From positions 26,484,860 through 26,548,859 of the forward strand of contig OU452199.1 in assembly GCA_911728435.2 (NCBI GenBank): a stretch of DNA of 64,000 nt, in the 5' to 3' direction. The translations under genes and the position numbers were made by a program. Below the pieces are notes generated by a model. It was not told the DNA's origin and ran no database searches. It was given only the letters and a program-made list of their open reading frames with translations. The DNA is from Apoderus coryli. Taxonomy: Eukaryota > Arthropoda > Insecta > Coleoptera > Attelabidae. Positions 37,116 through 49,554 of the stretch are shown in pieces (positions within the stretch are counted from its first letter, which is position 1; each line of letters starts with the position of its first letter).

Positions 37116-37242
37116 ATCTAAGCAGAAACGAGAAATATGTAAAAATTCTAATACTGGAAAATATCTTAAGGACTTGAGCATTCTAATTATTTATTTTCTT
37201 ATTATATAATATTTGTTTGTTTATACAACCACCTTAGGCGTC

Positions 37243-37749
37243 TTACCTCTCTACAGCCTTCAAAGAAGTGCAAGAAACAGTGACTTCACAAATATTTTCC
37301 GTGTCCATGTAAACCACTTCCATATCATCCGTACTACTCGCAATAATATTTTGTGACAAAACATGGTTGGTAGAACTTTTATTCTCAGCAATTTCATGGA
37401 GGATTCTATAATTAAGTATATTCCAGTTTAACAACAGAATTCAAACGAACTTTGTATACCTACACAACGTAGGAAATATATTCTTGACATACATATCATG
37501 CATTTTTGACAGACTGCTTTTAAGTAAACAGTGTCTTGATATCAAACGATTAAGAATTTAACTTCCACTCTCATTTACATAATCTCTTCTTTTCAACAAA
37601 AGTTTGGGAACTGCATCGGGTACGAGGGTGATCCTCTTGCCGTCTTCTCTACAAATGATATCTACTGCAGCGAAATGCTTACTGCATATGACATTCCCAT
37701 CACATACATTTTCTGTACTAGGATCCCAATGCCCGCATCCAAACATCAT
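37243..37749 (-). pseudogene. THAP-domain gene fragment
   Basis: The frame 37558-37749 reads VICSKHFAAVDI followed by GKRITLVPDAVPKLLLKRRD. This matches the second half of a THAP zinc finger: C-x2-H and the terminal x-P-x-A-V-P motif. The first half (the N-terminal Cys pair) is not seen upstream. A second frame, 37243 to about 37407, begins after a possible acceptor TTATAG and encodes an acidic tail ending SLKAVER. It is either a partial gene or a relic; the exon join between the two frames could not be fixed. Confidence 0.5.
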
Positions 37750-38856
37750 GTCTTTTTTTTGTCAAGCTAAAAATGAGTATCATGTCAATGGTATCATATT
37801 GACTCAAACTCAGACTGTTAGATACCAGGAATGAGACCTTCATTTTTACACCACAACACTATACACCTCATTGTTTGTTAAATAAACGAACTACCAAACC
37901 ACAATAACAAATATTAAAAACAATTTTAATCACAAATAGGTATATCTATCAACAATTAAAATATACCACGAATTCTAACTCAATTATAAAACCTATCTGA
38001 ATTGTTGTGAAGCCGACTCTGACAGATATTCCCACTACGAGAAATGTCATTTGCGAAAACAGACGCTGTTGCGAAATCTCCTAAATTTAATAAGATTTGG
38101 AAAAAAATGTTTCGTTCATATTGCTGAAAACTAAACAGTACCGATAACATTTAATTATTTGATTTTGTCAAGCAGTTTCGTATGACGCAACATATGGATT
38201 TATTTATAAAACAGATATGTCGCATAAATTCTGTAAGGCGAACGACAAAATTGTTTTAAATATGACAGCTCTGTACTGAAAATAAGTTACTGAGGAGCAT
38301 GCGTAGTTCGTGAAAACTCTGCATACCCGTTACACTTTTTGGTATTCGGCTGGATTTAATTAGCATTGTAGAGTACATATATAATATAAGATTTCTATGG
38401 TGCTAGGTGGTAACACAACGACCGGCACAGTTACGGGTCCACTCTCTTTTCTTGTCTAAGATATTATGCATCAGCGATGCGGAAAACATTAGAAAGAGAG
38501 GTTTGGAAGAAAGATGGAGCTAAAGTGGGTAGATAACGCATTGTACTTATATGGAGGAACATAATATTAATTTGCTTAAAAAATAGTTTTAATAAAAATA
38601 CTTGGGAATTGTTACTAATTTCAAAAGATATGACATTAATTCGTCAAATTATCATGAAAATAACTTACCAATAGTGAGAAAATTCTATAAAATTTTAAAA
38701 TATTGGAAAGATATGCTTTAGACAAAAAAAAACACAAAATTTATGGAAATATTTATTTATTATTCAGTTTTGGTATTTTTATTGACATTTATCAAATTAA
38801 CATGAGAGAATATGAATGAATATAATAATAATGCCTACATTAATGGGATAATATAT

Positions 38857-39042
38857 ACAGGGTGAGTCATTAGTGGGTAAACTTCGATATTATCGTTAAA
38901 AATAAAAGTTATATGTCTTAAGCTGTACATTTTAAAATTATTCTTTTTGTACATGGTGGCTTCGATTGACTCTACTGTGGGGCCATTTTCAGTATTATAA
39001 CGGATATATGTGGCTGTGCTCTGCGTAGTTTGGGGTTATACT
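38857..39042. mobile_element. single end of an ACAGGGTG-type element
   Basis: TATACAGGGTGAGTCATTAG resembles the termini of the foldback elements elsewhere in the window. No matching second end is visible before the adjoining LINE fragment, so it is probably truncated. Confidence 0.4.
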
Positions 39043-39780
39043 GAGAGTTACTTCGGGATTTGAGAACATCGATTATCTTATCGCCCTTTACTATGCACTA
39101 GTTAGAAGCAAGCTTGAATATGCCTCAATTGTATGGTCTCCTATATACCAGACCCATATTCTAAAACTTGAGAAAATACAACGCAAATTTTTAAAGCATC
39201 TTTGTTATAGAATTGATGGTCATTTTCCTTCACGAGATATCGAACATAGACAGCTGCTCGACAGATTTAATGTCGATTCTCTCGAATTCCGGCGAGTGTT
39301 CAGTTATCAACTATTTCTATTTAAACTGATCAATTCTCGGATTGACTGCCCCCGACTTCTTTCGCAATTAAATTTTAACGCCCCTCAATACCATTCTCGT
39401 AACCCCTATTTATTTCAACCACCCCGATTTCGCCACAATTATGAAGGGAAAACACCACTGACAAGGGCTTGCACGCTATGTAACGGTTGGTTCTTAAATA
39501 GACATGTAAATTATTTCGGCGGAAGTGTTTCCTCCTTTAAACGGGAATTAGGAGAGTATTTAAGGTCAGTCCATTTGTAGATGTTTTTCTGTATCATTGC
39601 TGTTGATGACGGTTCTAATCTGTCACGTGTATTTAATTTAATTTATAATAATTAATTTATACCATTGTCATATATATTTTTTTGTATTTTTGTGTTTTTT
39701 TGATATTTCTGGATAATTTATGCATGTTTTGTCTTGTAATTGGGCGGAAGCCTGTTAGACATAATAAAGATTATATAATT
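39043..39780 (+). mobile_element. 5'-truncated non-LTR retrotransposon
   Basis: It encodes the C-terminal thumb/connection part of a CR1/Jockey-like reverse transcriptase. The frame reads YALVRSKLEYASIVWSP, EKIQRKFLKHLCYRI and PLTRACTLCNGWF, ending at TAG 39578-39580. The 3' UTR ends CTTGTAATTGGGCGGAAGCC, then CTGTTAGACATAATAAAG. The C-terminal frame (39296-39580) is intact. This is the best-preserved copy of a family with at least five pieces in the window. Confidence 0.82.
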
Positions 39781-40087
39781 ACGTGACTGGGAACTTTGTA
39801 TAAAACTAAAATAAAAGAAAATTTAGAAAATACAGATTTTTTACAACTTATTTGTAACAAAACTATAAAACTTTGGAAAATAGCCAACCGTATGTTGTCT
39901 TACCTTCCGGATTTACAGGTAGTCCTCGGAGCGGAAGATGTCCACATGTTCAAGTTTATGTCGATGCGATCATGTTATTCAAGTACCTGCTCGCGTGGAT
40001 AGTGATTGGGTGGGTGAGCGGTGCTTCTGGCTTACGACTATCTATCAATTTAAATTTGACGGGTTCTGTATCTTGCTCTGTATCGAC

Positions 40088-40402
40088 AAGCAGACGCGCG
40101 AACGAAGATTCCCATTGGTTCGGCACAAAAGGAAATTAGCGTATGCTGTGTTTGGTGGTTATAGCAGTTGCATTGTCTTTTAAATACAATGGTAGTTGTT
40201 CTTGATAAAATAATAGATATTTTTGTTAGTCTAAGAATTGATTATCTACAATGCATTCAGCTTTTGTGATTATATCGATATTTATGATTATGCTGTGTAA
40301 ACCCGGCTTACGAGTACACATTTTAAATATGGCGCGCTCTGTATCACAAGCAGACGCGCGCACGAAGGTTCGCATTGGCTCCGCATAAAAGGAAATTAAC
40401 GT
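40088..40402. repeat. direct repeat of a GC-richer 55-bp block
   Basis: CAAGCAGACGCGCG and then CATTGGYTCSGCAYAAAAGG occur at 40088-40140 and again at 40346-40402 with few changes, about 260 bp apart. They may be ends of an unidentified element or an old tandem duplication. Confidence 0.6.
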
Positions 40403-40530
40403 AGGTATGTTTGTGAATTTGTGATACAACAACATACAAACAACAAACAACAAACAACTAGTATATAAACATTATTCTATGATACAACTGTGGCAAAATG
40501 TTCTGAACAAACACGGCAATTTTCAATGGT

Positions 40531-43500
40531 GTATATATAAAACTATTTACTAAAAAGAAACATTTTACACTAGTTAATCTTTCAGATTATTTAGTTAATA
40601 AGATGGCAAACGTGGAAAACAATATTGAAGTGAGTATTTTAACTAAATTTTCTTCAACATTTTAACAACAAAATTTCATTTTCACAAAAAAAAATGAACG
40701 CCACCAAACCATTCAAATAAGATAAATCTCCAATAAATAGCAAAAATTTCTTTTCTCGTAATTACTAATTATTTTACAATAAGATTTCAAAAAGTTAATA
40801 AATGAGTGTAATATAATAAAATAAATATATCTAAAACTACTTACCCTTTTATAGTGTTCTCATTTGGGTATTTAATTTTACTTTTAGATAAACAGTAACA
40901 ATGGAGAGATGGTCGTTAAGGCCAACAAAAATGTGCGTGATGGAAATTCTGCTCTAATAAACTATTTTCAGGTAAAAATGCTGAACAGGTCTGAACGGTT
41001 CTTCTCGAGAACATCAGGTTCCAAAAACCCGTTACGCTGTTCATCTGGTCTTTTTATCAAATTTTAGCACAAAATGAATAAAATGTAAATTGAAGTTATT
41101 TATTTACACTCCTCTGACACACACACACACCAACATTATTTTCACATCTAATTTGTTCCGCTTTGCTTCTTTAGTTGAATTGTTTAATAGAATTTTTGTA
41201 AATCTATTTTAAAACATATGTTTCATTGGCAATGTGGTGCATGAGCGATTTCTCACATTTTTTTTATATGATTATTCGCATTATTTTTCTGATTTCATTT
41301 TGTATCAGATTTATGAATTATTGGAATTATTTGTTAATTAGCAATCAACAGTTTAAATGTTCAACCATAGCATTGTCTTTATAACGACAATGCCATAGAT
41401 AAGAAATCATCTATGGTTCAACCATTATGCATGTGACCTATACTACACGCTCTGGTGCGTTAGTGGATTTGTGTAAATTGCATTTTCCAGGAATCTATTG
41501 TATTAGGCTTATTTATCTAGTACCGCTTATAAACAAGAGATGGCCCCATAATTCGTTTGCTGACTTCAAATTTAACGGGGATTCCCGTTTCTCAATTTTG
41601 TTATATTTCTCACCCGATACCAAACCACATGATGTAACTTAAAACAGATAAAAATAAACTCAAACGAATCACTTTTAAACCACAGAAAATGATCATTTTT
41701 AAAAAATAGAAAATTAATATAAAAACACAATAGTACTTACACAGCGGACATACTGAAAATTGTCTTAACAACAGCATAACATGTGATTGGTATCACCCTC
41801 AATATTATCCCAGACAACAAATGAATACATCACACGTGCAGTTTTTTGACCACAACTCAACCACAGTTAAATAATAGCCATTCTCATTCATTGTGTTGCA
41901 TATTGTGGGTATAACACTATAATAATAAAAATAACATCTATATTGCAAAAAAAATGAATAAGAATCCAACTTTCGACACTGCATTTTTCCGAGGAACTCC
42001 ACAATCTTCCAAGTATCGAAACAACCATTTTCTTTTCTCATACTTCATTTGTTTGTAGCCGGCATAGGTACTCAGACATGCGACTGCACACCGACATATG
42101 TAATACCGTTGATTGAAATATTTATTTCAATCAACGGTAATACACAGTTGTAGTGGTACCATGATTAAGCTAAGAGATTCTAACCAACATTTTGTGGTTG
42201 CAAAATAATTCGTCTGAGTTAAGCCTAAATATATATAGGGTAAAGGATACAGTCGTTGGCCATGTTAACAGAAAATCGACATTATTAGTTTGTGTAACAT
42301 TTTGTCCTATGAATGTACATACAAATTTGTATGTAATTAGAGTCATAATTAATCATTTTCTAGGGTCTAATTAGGTTTAGATTAGGAAAAATCGCGCCAA
42401 TTTAATATGCCAATAACTATATTGAAATCTTACTCCAAAAACAGTTATTGGTCGGCCGGCCAATAGCTGTATTAAATTCGTAAAAAAAATAATTTGGAGG
42501 TTGTATTGTATCACCTTAGGTTATATTATTATCATTGTTGTTTTTGTAATGTCAAAGAGTAAACAGTCGTTGGCCGAGGTCTAATTACTATATTTAAGCG
42601 TGGCCAATCACTATCACAGTACGTTTTTTTAGTAACAAGATGCCAAAGGTATCAGAAGGTGTTTCGTACCGAAAACAATATATCGAAGCAGATGTCGTTA
42701 ACGTTTTGGAGTCTATCAAAAATGGTATGAGTCAAAGAGAAGCTTCTAAGCTATACCGCATTCCTCGGGCCCCCTTCAATTCCAGACAAGTAAAAAAATT
42801 AATGATAAGGTTTCCCTTGGACCTAACCCAATATTGACATTGGAAGAAGAGGCAGTTCTAGAAAGATGGATTTTGACCTCACACAAAAAAGGGTTTCCAC
42901 GTGGAATAGAAGACATTCAAGCCTTTGTGAAATATTTCCTTGATGAAACTCTTAGAAAAAAATCGTTTAAAGATAATCTTCTAGGAAAAGGATGGTATTA
43001 AGCTTATTTAAAACGCCACCCAAACTTAACGCTCAGAACCTCCGAAGAAATTACAGCAGCCAGCTCTGTTGTAGCCGTAGCAGACATTAGAAATAGGTTT
43101 TCCAGCGTGCAAGACTATTTAAAGGAAAAACAATTATTTGATATTCTTGACGATCCCAGTCGAATATATAATGAGGACGAAACCAGCTTTTGGCTTTGTC
43201 CAAACAACAAAAACCGAGAGGAGCGAGAAATGTATATGAAATACAACATCATCCCAAAAATAATAACACAGTAATGTTCACATTTTAAGCTTGTGGTGAT
43301 CTAACTCCTCCTATGATTATATATGCCTACAAAAGATTACCAGCCGAAATTGTTAAATCAGTACCGGATACCTGGGGCATCGGATGCAGCGACAATGATT
43401 GGATGAACAACCAACTGTTCTACGAGTATATAGGAATTGTCCTTTATCCTTACTTTAAAAAAAAATAACAGAACATTTCCAATAATCTTATATGTTGATG

Positions 43501-44869
43501 GCCATAGTACACATTTGACATATGAAATTAGCGAATTATGCACAAAGTTACAAATAATTTTAATTGCTCTTTATCCTAACGCAACACGAATTATGCACCC
43601 CGCTGATGTAACATTGAGCCAGGTAAATTTCCGTGTCCCCCAATACAACTCGTGCCTCATTAACATATTTAATGTTCCACATCACAGAACAAATTATGAG
43701 ACTAGAGCTCCAGTGTCAAGAGCTTGCACATTGACTAACAAATACAACTTCCATAGGGAACTAGATTTTTTCAGTAATAATGTTCCTCAGTTTGTGGCTA
43801 ACCTGCATAGATGCATGGCCAATCTAAATAGCATATAAGTTGTGTATGTTGATCCTAATTTATTGAAGGATGGGCATTCTGGTGTTAGAATGGGTTTAGT
43901 TTTAGTTAGTAGTGTCATTTATTGTATAAGTGCCTAGTAATTTGAATTAATATTATTTGGTATCATTTGTTAATTGTCTTGTAATTGGGCGTAAAGGATT
44001 ATTATTATTATTTCAGCCCTTAAAAGAAGGATGGAAAAAGGCTGTTTTGAACTTTCGGAGAGAGCATCCAATTGAAGTTGTTACAAAAGAAAATTTTGCC
44101 ACAGTTTTAAAAACAGTGGTTAACAATCTAAAACCAGAAACTATAATGCATGGGTGGGCTTTTTCCATGGAATTCGTCTGCAATCGATTATTCCAAATGC
44201 ACAGGTAAGAAATAAGAAATAAATCCTAATGAAGATCAAAAGGAACTAAGTGAAATGACGATCGAAACGTTTAAAAAAATTGTTGGGGTGTAAAAAATGG
44301 AAAGACTCAAAAACTTTATTGAAAATGACACTTTTTTATCTTTATAAGGAGTTTTTAAAGGTATTACCCGAGGATATGGATCAATTCGAAGTTACGGATC
44401 AACCCAAAACTACGATTCATCTACCTAGTATTTAAATTCAATTAAAAATCTAAGTAAGTAGGTGGGTAGGTAGGGTAAGCATTTTAAAATGGTGGCCAAT
44501 TACTTTCCATTTTGGTATGCCAATATTACTATACGACTCTGACCAATAACTATAAAATCTGCTCCTGCGAAAAAAACACTTTTTAATAAATATTAAAACC
44601 TTTTCAATAAGAAATGGCGTACTGAGTCATAAAGACGAGGCTTTCAGCTACTATTTAATGTATTATTTTAATATAAGGCTTTTAGTAATAATAAATGCCT
44701 TACATATTTTCCAAACTGTAAAGCTTAAGTGGCCAATCACTGTAGCTTTTACCCTATCAAAAAATTAGTTTACATTCAAAACCTTATTACAATAATAATA
44801 AATTAACAGTAATTATCTTCATTTCAGCCTATTCCTATACAACAACATTCAAGCAACGTATCAATGTAA
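40531..44869 (+). CDS. small spliced gene candidate, ~50 codons, unknown function
   Basis: Three short exons join in phase 0. 40603-40629 is MANVENNIE, followed by GTGAGT. 40888-40971 is INSNNGEMVVKANKNVRDGN then SALINYFQ, between ACTTTTAG and GTAAAA. 44828-44869 is PIPIQQHSSNVSM and TAA, after TTATCTTCATTTCAG. A TATA box (TATATAA, 40534-40540) lies about 65 bp upstream of the ATG. The last intron contains the whole pogo transposon 42238-44754, which would explain its size. I recognise no domain. Other exons could exist in 40972-42236, and the model is a pattern call without homology support. Confidence 0.42.
42101..42142. repeat. loopless palindrome, 17-bp arms
   Basis: TACCGTTGATTGAAATA meets its exact complement with two or fewer unpaired bases between them. 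Such perfect short palindromes are prone to cruciform extrusion. It lies just outside the left end of the pogo element. Confidence 0.65.
42640..44400 (+). pseudogene. pogo/Jerky-type transposase, broken
   Basis: It starts at ATG 42640 with MPKVSEGVSYRKQY and a psq helix-turn-helix, SIKNGMSQREASKLYRIP. After a frameshift near 42790 comes the CENP-B-type DNA-binding domain (LTLEEEAVLERWIL, GFPRGIEDIQ). The DDE domain follows, with IYNEDETSFWLCP (first Asp), LYVDGHSTH (second Asp) and RIMHPADV. An in-frame TAA at 42999-43001, another near 43287 and a frameshift near 43435 inactivate it. A LINE tail (43621-44008) then interrupts the DDE domain, which resumes at PLKEGWKKAVLNFRREHP (44016-44070). 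Confidence 0.85.
43621..44008 (+). mobile_element. LINE 3' fragment nested in the pogo transposase
   Basis: It encodes VNFRVPQYNSCLINIF then HHRTNYETRAPVSRACTLTN and stops at 43836-43838. It ends CTTGTAATTGGGCGTAAAGG and ATT repeats. It matches the C-terminus and tail of the LINE at 39043. CAG abuts both sides, so removing it would leave the transposase reading continuous. Confidence 0.82.
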
Positions 44870-45074
44870 ATAAATGTGCTAACCATTAATATTAACAAAA
44901 AATTGATATTACAATCTCCAAAAAAATAACGTATTAACACAAAATACTCCAAGTGCTGGATACGAATACCTATTGTTCCTGTTAATAATAACATCCAACT
45001 GAACCAAAAAACCCCAGAACGCCAAAAAATGTGAGTTACTTTATTTTAATATATTCTGAAATTATAAAAAAATA

Positions 45075-45430
45075 AACTGTTGCCCTGGAGGCACGAATAG
45101 CTCTCCATATTTAAGTGTAAAAGTAATAATTTTATGACCTTTTTGTCATTTATCTAAATTTAATAAATTTTTGTTTTGTTTTAGACACTTGCTATTTTTT
45201 TGTAGTATCGGGTTTTGTTAATTTTTCTTCTCTTTGGAGGCACTATTTATACGTACATATTTTATATTTCAGATCTTCTAGGCCAAGTTTGGACGCAAAA
45301 TAATTGATTTTTTAAATTTTATTATAAAATTTATTTTGCCCCCTTTTCTACTATTTACGAACCCCTATGTAAACAAAATTGTTATGCTGTATGTGGTAGG
45401 TTATCTTATATCAAAGCTATATCGAGGGTG
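45075..45430 (-). mobile_element. satellite-bearing repeat element, copy B (truncated)
   Basis: It begins with TTGCCCTGGAGGCACGAATA and GCTCTCCATATTTAAGTG, the inverted terminus of copy A. It continues with the same 3' region and one GGCGTTCGTAAATAG-type unit (near 45350), then breaks off. The flank AAATAAACTG is shared with copies at 49770 and 50257. Confidence 0.75.
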
Positions 45431-46061
45431 TAAAGCCAAAACCCGGTAACGACAAAAATTAACTTTTATAGAAAATCGGGTTTAAAGTTTTTTTTAGACA
45501 TTTGCAAAATCATAACTAGAAACTGCTTGTATCGATTTTTTTCAAATTTTCTACACATAATAATAATTTATTTTTTGTTCCAACTAAGGTTTTTCGATTA
45601 TTAAAAAGGTTAAGATTATGTTTTTAAATCAAAAAGAATTAATAATTGTACTTCACTTATAAGGTTTTGGCATGAGAGATATTTAAAAATTTTAGGTATA
45701 GGTTCAGTCATTATCTCCCTCAGCTTTTTCTTTAGCACTTATAGGTATGCTTAAGATTTTGTGGGAATATAAAAATCTTAACTCAGGCATGAATACATAT
45801 TGTAGGATATCCGGACCATGCTGGACTCACTATAAGGCATTACAATATCGTGTATTATTATATTTGTCCATAGATCACCAATCAATCCCCAAAGTTTATA
45901 CGTAGGTCCGCTTCAATTATGGCTTTTAAATGAAAACTACAGATAAATATAAAACAGTTAGATGAATTTATTGTATACAAAACTAATAGAGTAATGGAAA
46001 TATAAATCAGAAGATAACAAATTGAACAAAATAAAACATTTGAACTTCTTCTTCTCCTCTT

Positions 46062-46765
46062 TCATTCAAACTCATCATCGGTTTCGTCATGGATACCAAG
46101 ATCTGGTATACGTTCTTTAATGTCCTCAGACGTTTTAAGGCTGCTTATCCAACCATGAAATTCTTCAGGTATGATGTCCTTGCATAATTGCAACAGATCT
46201 TTCTTTTTCGCAATACTTATGGGTAAGGGACTATCATAAAGCTGTGCCAAGGTTTTAGGAAATTACACACATTTGGAGACTATAGACTCATTTGGTTCTT
46301 CGTAATTATATTTTCTCTTTGATCGTGTTAAAGGAGTTATTAAAGGTACAGGTTTCGTATTTTGGGAAATGTCTAGGGTCAAAAAGTTTTCTGATAAATC
46401 ATAGATAAAATAAATTTTATATTTCTCTCCTTTAGCGTACTTTATTCTTTTAATTTTCATCCACGAAATCTTTTCGCCATTAATATGTTTCGTGCGGTTA
46501 TCAAATATACTTCTGAATCACTAGGTTGATATGTCGGATCTTCAGCTGTAAAATATTTTAAAATAATTATCATTTTAAAGTTAGGTTTGTTTTCGAACAA
46601 CAAACCTGCAAAGGAAATGGGTTCGTCTAAATTGAAACTGCTGCCCATTATATCTTCCATTTCAGCTATGATTTTGCATTGACGTCATCCAATTCTGATG
46701 AAATTCCAGACAAATCTACCATTGCTGATTCTGCCAAATCAAAATCAAAGAACTTTTAAACAAAC
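46062..46765 (-). pseudogene. broken unidentified protein, probably mobile-element derived
   Basis: Three frames align on the minus strand. 46457-46660 has FTAEDPTYQPSDSEVYL. 46263-46460 has LTLDISQNTKPVPLITPLTR. 46062-46262 reads TLAQLYDSPLPISIAKKKDL and then LQLCKDIIPEEFHGWISSLK. The last two share a frame and are separated only by TAA at 46263-46265. The first two are offset by a frameshift near 46457. A further piece, DFDLAESAMVDLSGISSEL, lies upstream to about 46755. The KKDLLQLC-x-IIPEEFH motif recalls small proteins repeated in insect genomes, but I cannot name the family. Confidence 0.5.
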
Positions 46766-48945
46766 TTATGTTATTTTAGGTTAAAAATATAATTACTGTA
46801 AATATCTAACAAACTTACCTGAACTATCATGTACACATTTCAAAGCCAAGATTATAAGTCTTCTTGTACGTTTAAATTAAATTACACCAACGATATAATA
46901 TAATACGTTATCAATAATTATAATAATATAGTATGTATCACTGTCCAGTTCTTTTAATTGTGAGAATATGTATGAGAAAACGCATTTACCTAGTTTTGGC
47001 TATCACGCACATTTCAAATAGTTACTATGCAGAACGCAGGCAAAATACGTTATATGCAACTTATCGGGTTTTGTATAAGACGATTTTTCCTAAAAGCGCC
47101 TATGAAATATAAAACCAGAAAGCTGTAACTCCATTTAGCGGCTTTTCGCAGGACTTTTTAGTAGTTTTAAAACAGATGGAGTATACAGGAAAAGCAAATA
47201 AAATGATTTACCAAATTTTAACTAGATCTTATGATAAAAAGTATAATGTCAAAACTCTTTAACAATAGTTATAGTGTTGTGATAAACCTATATTAATTGT
47301 AAATTTTCATTAGACAATCCGACAAATTAAATTATAGGGTTTTAGTTTTACCAGTTTGCCAGAAATTATTGGTAAGTAAGTATATATAAATGCATTTGCC
47401 TCTATAGAAATTTTGAATATTAGTATTTACTGGCTTTTTATCAATTCAGATTTAATGAAACTACCACCAGGGTCTGTCTGTCTGTATGCACGAAAACGCA
47501 AAAACCGCTTAACAGATTTTAACCAAATTTGGTACAAAAATACTATTGGACATGGCAAGGAGCTGATTAGATTTTGGGAAACATTGAGCTTAGGCAAAGG
47601 GTTTAAAAGAGGGTTCAAAAATTAAAAAAATTCATAGTTCTTAAACTTATTCGAAATACTGCGCATTTAATTGAATATAACCTAAAATATTGAACATAAA
47701 ATATTAGACCACATTGGCGTTCGAAAATAGTATAAAATGGGGTAAAAAAGATTTAAAAAAAAAATGTATTTCTTAAAAATAGCAGAAATATTAACTAGTT
47801 ATTTATAGCTTTAATAGAATATAACCTATAAAATGTGTCATAAATAACTTACTTTCATAGGCGTTCGTAAATAGTGGAAAAGGGGTTAAAACATAAAAAA
47901 TATATATTTCCTAAACTTATTCGAAATATGGAATAATTTTTCATAGTTGTGATACAATATAAGCTAAAAAATATTCCATAAAAGAATTGGTTCACACAGG
48001 CGTTCGAAAATAGTTTAAAAAAAGGGTCAAAAACGAAAAAAAAAAACGTTTCCCAAATATACCAGAAGAATTGGCTAATTATACGAGTATATAGCTTTGA
48101 TATAAGATAACCTACAAAATGCAACATAAAATTTTTATTTACATAGGCGTTCGTAAATAGTAGAAAATAGGGTAAAATAAAAAAAATAATTAAAATGTAA
48201 TTTTTTTTATATTTAACTAGTTGAATTGGTGTTAAAAATACATGACAAAAATTAATGCACCATAGGCGTCCGTGAAAATTCTATAGAAGGGCCAGAAAAA
48301 ACTTGTATCCGTGATAACTCAAAAACCACTTAACGAATTTTAACCATATTTGGTACGAAAATACTACAGGATATTTATAGGTGGTGATTAACATTGAGCG
48401 TAGGCAAGGGGAATAAGAGAGGGTTCAAACATTTAAAAAAATCATAGTTCTTAAACTTATCCGAAATACTGCATAATTTTTTACGCGTTTAACTGAATAT
48501 AACCTAAAATATTGAACATAAAATATTAGACCACATTGGCGTTTGCAAATAGTGTAAAATGGGGTAAAAAGGTTAGAAAAAAACGTACTTCTTAAAAATA
48601 GCAGAAATATTGACTAGTTATTTATAGCTTTGACAGAATATAACCTATAAAATGTGTTATAAATAACTTGTTTTCATAGGCGTTCGTAAATAGTGTAAAA
48701 GGGGTCGAAATAAAAAATATATACTTCCTAAGCTTATTCGAAATACGGAATGATTTTTCATAGTTGTAATAGAATATAACCTAAAAAATGTTACATAAAT
48801 GAACTGGTTCACACAGGCGTTTGAAAATAGTGTAAAAAATGGTCAAAATTGGCTAATTATATATAGCTTTGATATGAGATAACCTACAACATGCAGCATA
48901 ACAATTTTGTTTACATAAGCCTTCGTAAATAGTAGAAAAGGAGGC

Positions 48946-49080
48946 AATAGTATATTGTGCAACGAACATGAAATGACATATATTTCCTACGAGTATGATC
49001 GTTTGCAGCATGAGCCGCAGGCGAGTGCTGCAAATCATACGAGTAGGAAATGGTCATTTCATGTGAGTTTCACACTATAC
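48946..49080. repeat. long palindrome inserted in copy C
   Basis: Arms of about 55 bp (48946-49005 and 49022-49080) are inverted copies sharing CATGAAATGAC, TTTCCTACGAGTATGAT and TTTGCAGCA blocks. The spacer is short and relatively GC-rich (TGAGCCGCAGGCGA). It is probably a hairpin MITE. Confidence 0.75.
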
Positions 49081-49554
49081 TTTTTCTACGACTGTTTTAA
49101 TACTTTTGGATAAATTTAACATAATTTTTAGGAAAATATTTGTTTTTCGAAACTTACCCTTGTTAGCATATAAGCCTAAATACGATAAATTAGAAGTATT
49201 AAATTGACTAGGTGGTGTTAAACTATATTCACTATCACTGTTTATGTGTTTTGAAATTAGCGAAATACTTAATTATAATTATTATTAATTATAAGTACCA
49301 AAACTGTCAATTTGGTGTTTGTATTTTCGGCGTTGCTATGGTGATTTTTCATGCCCGCCGCTACTTTTGTCATTACAATTGATTACACAATGAAATTTTA
49401 TCCGTGCGTAATAATATTTCCCACTAGTTGCTAGGCAACTAGGGGGAAATATTATTACGCACGGATAAATGATAAACAGCATTACAATGTACTACATTGT
49501 CAAATCATGATTGAACATATAATAAAGGCATTTAAAGACAGTCGTAGAAAAAAT
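49080..49554. mobile_element. MITE with TTTTTCTACGACTGT ends
   Basis: TTTTTCTACGACTGT at 49081-49095 is inverted at 49539-49553. Inside is a hairpin with 21-bp arms around CCGTGCGTAATAATATTTCC (49401-49466). There is no coding sequence. Confidence 0.7.

Larger units (their letters stand above)
42238..44754 (+). mobile_element. pogo/Tigger-like DNA transposon, decayed
   Basis: The 25-bp imperfect terminal inverted repeats (GGGTAAAGGATACAGTCGTT at 42238 and the complement at 44730-44754, 21 of 25 matching) are flanked by TA at 42236-42237 and 44755-44756. Subterminal TTGGCC/GGCCAAT copies recur near 42450, 42567, 42602, 44493 and 44730. They are candidate transposase binding sites. The interior carries the transposase relic and a nested LINE fragment. 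Confidence 0.85.
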
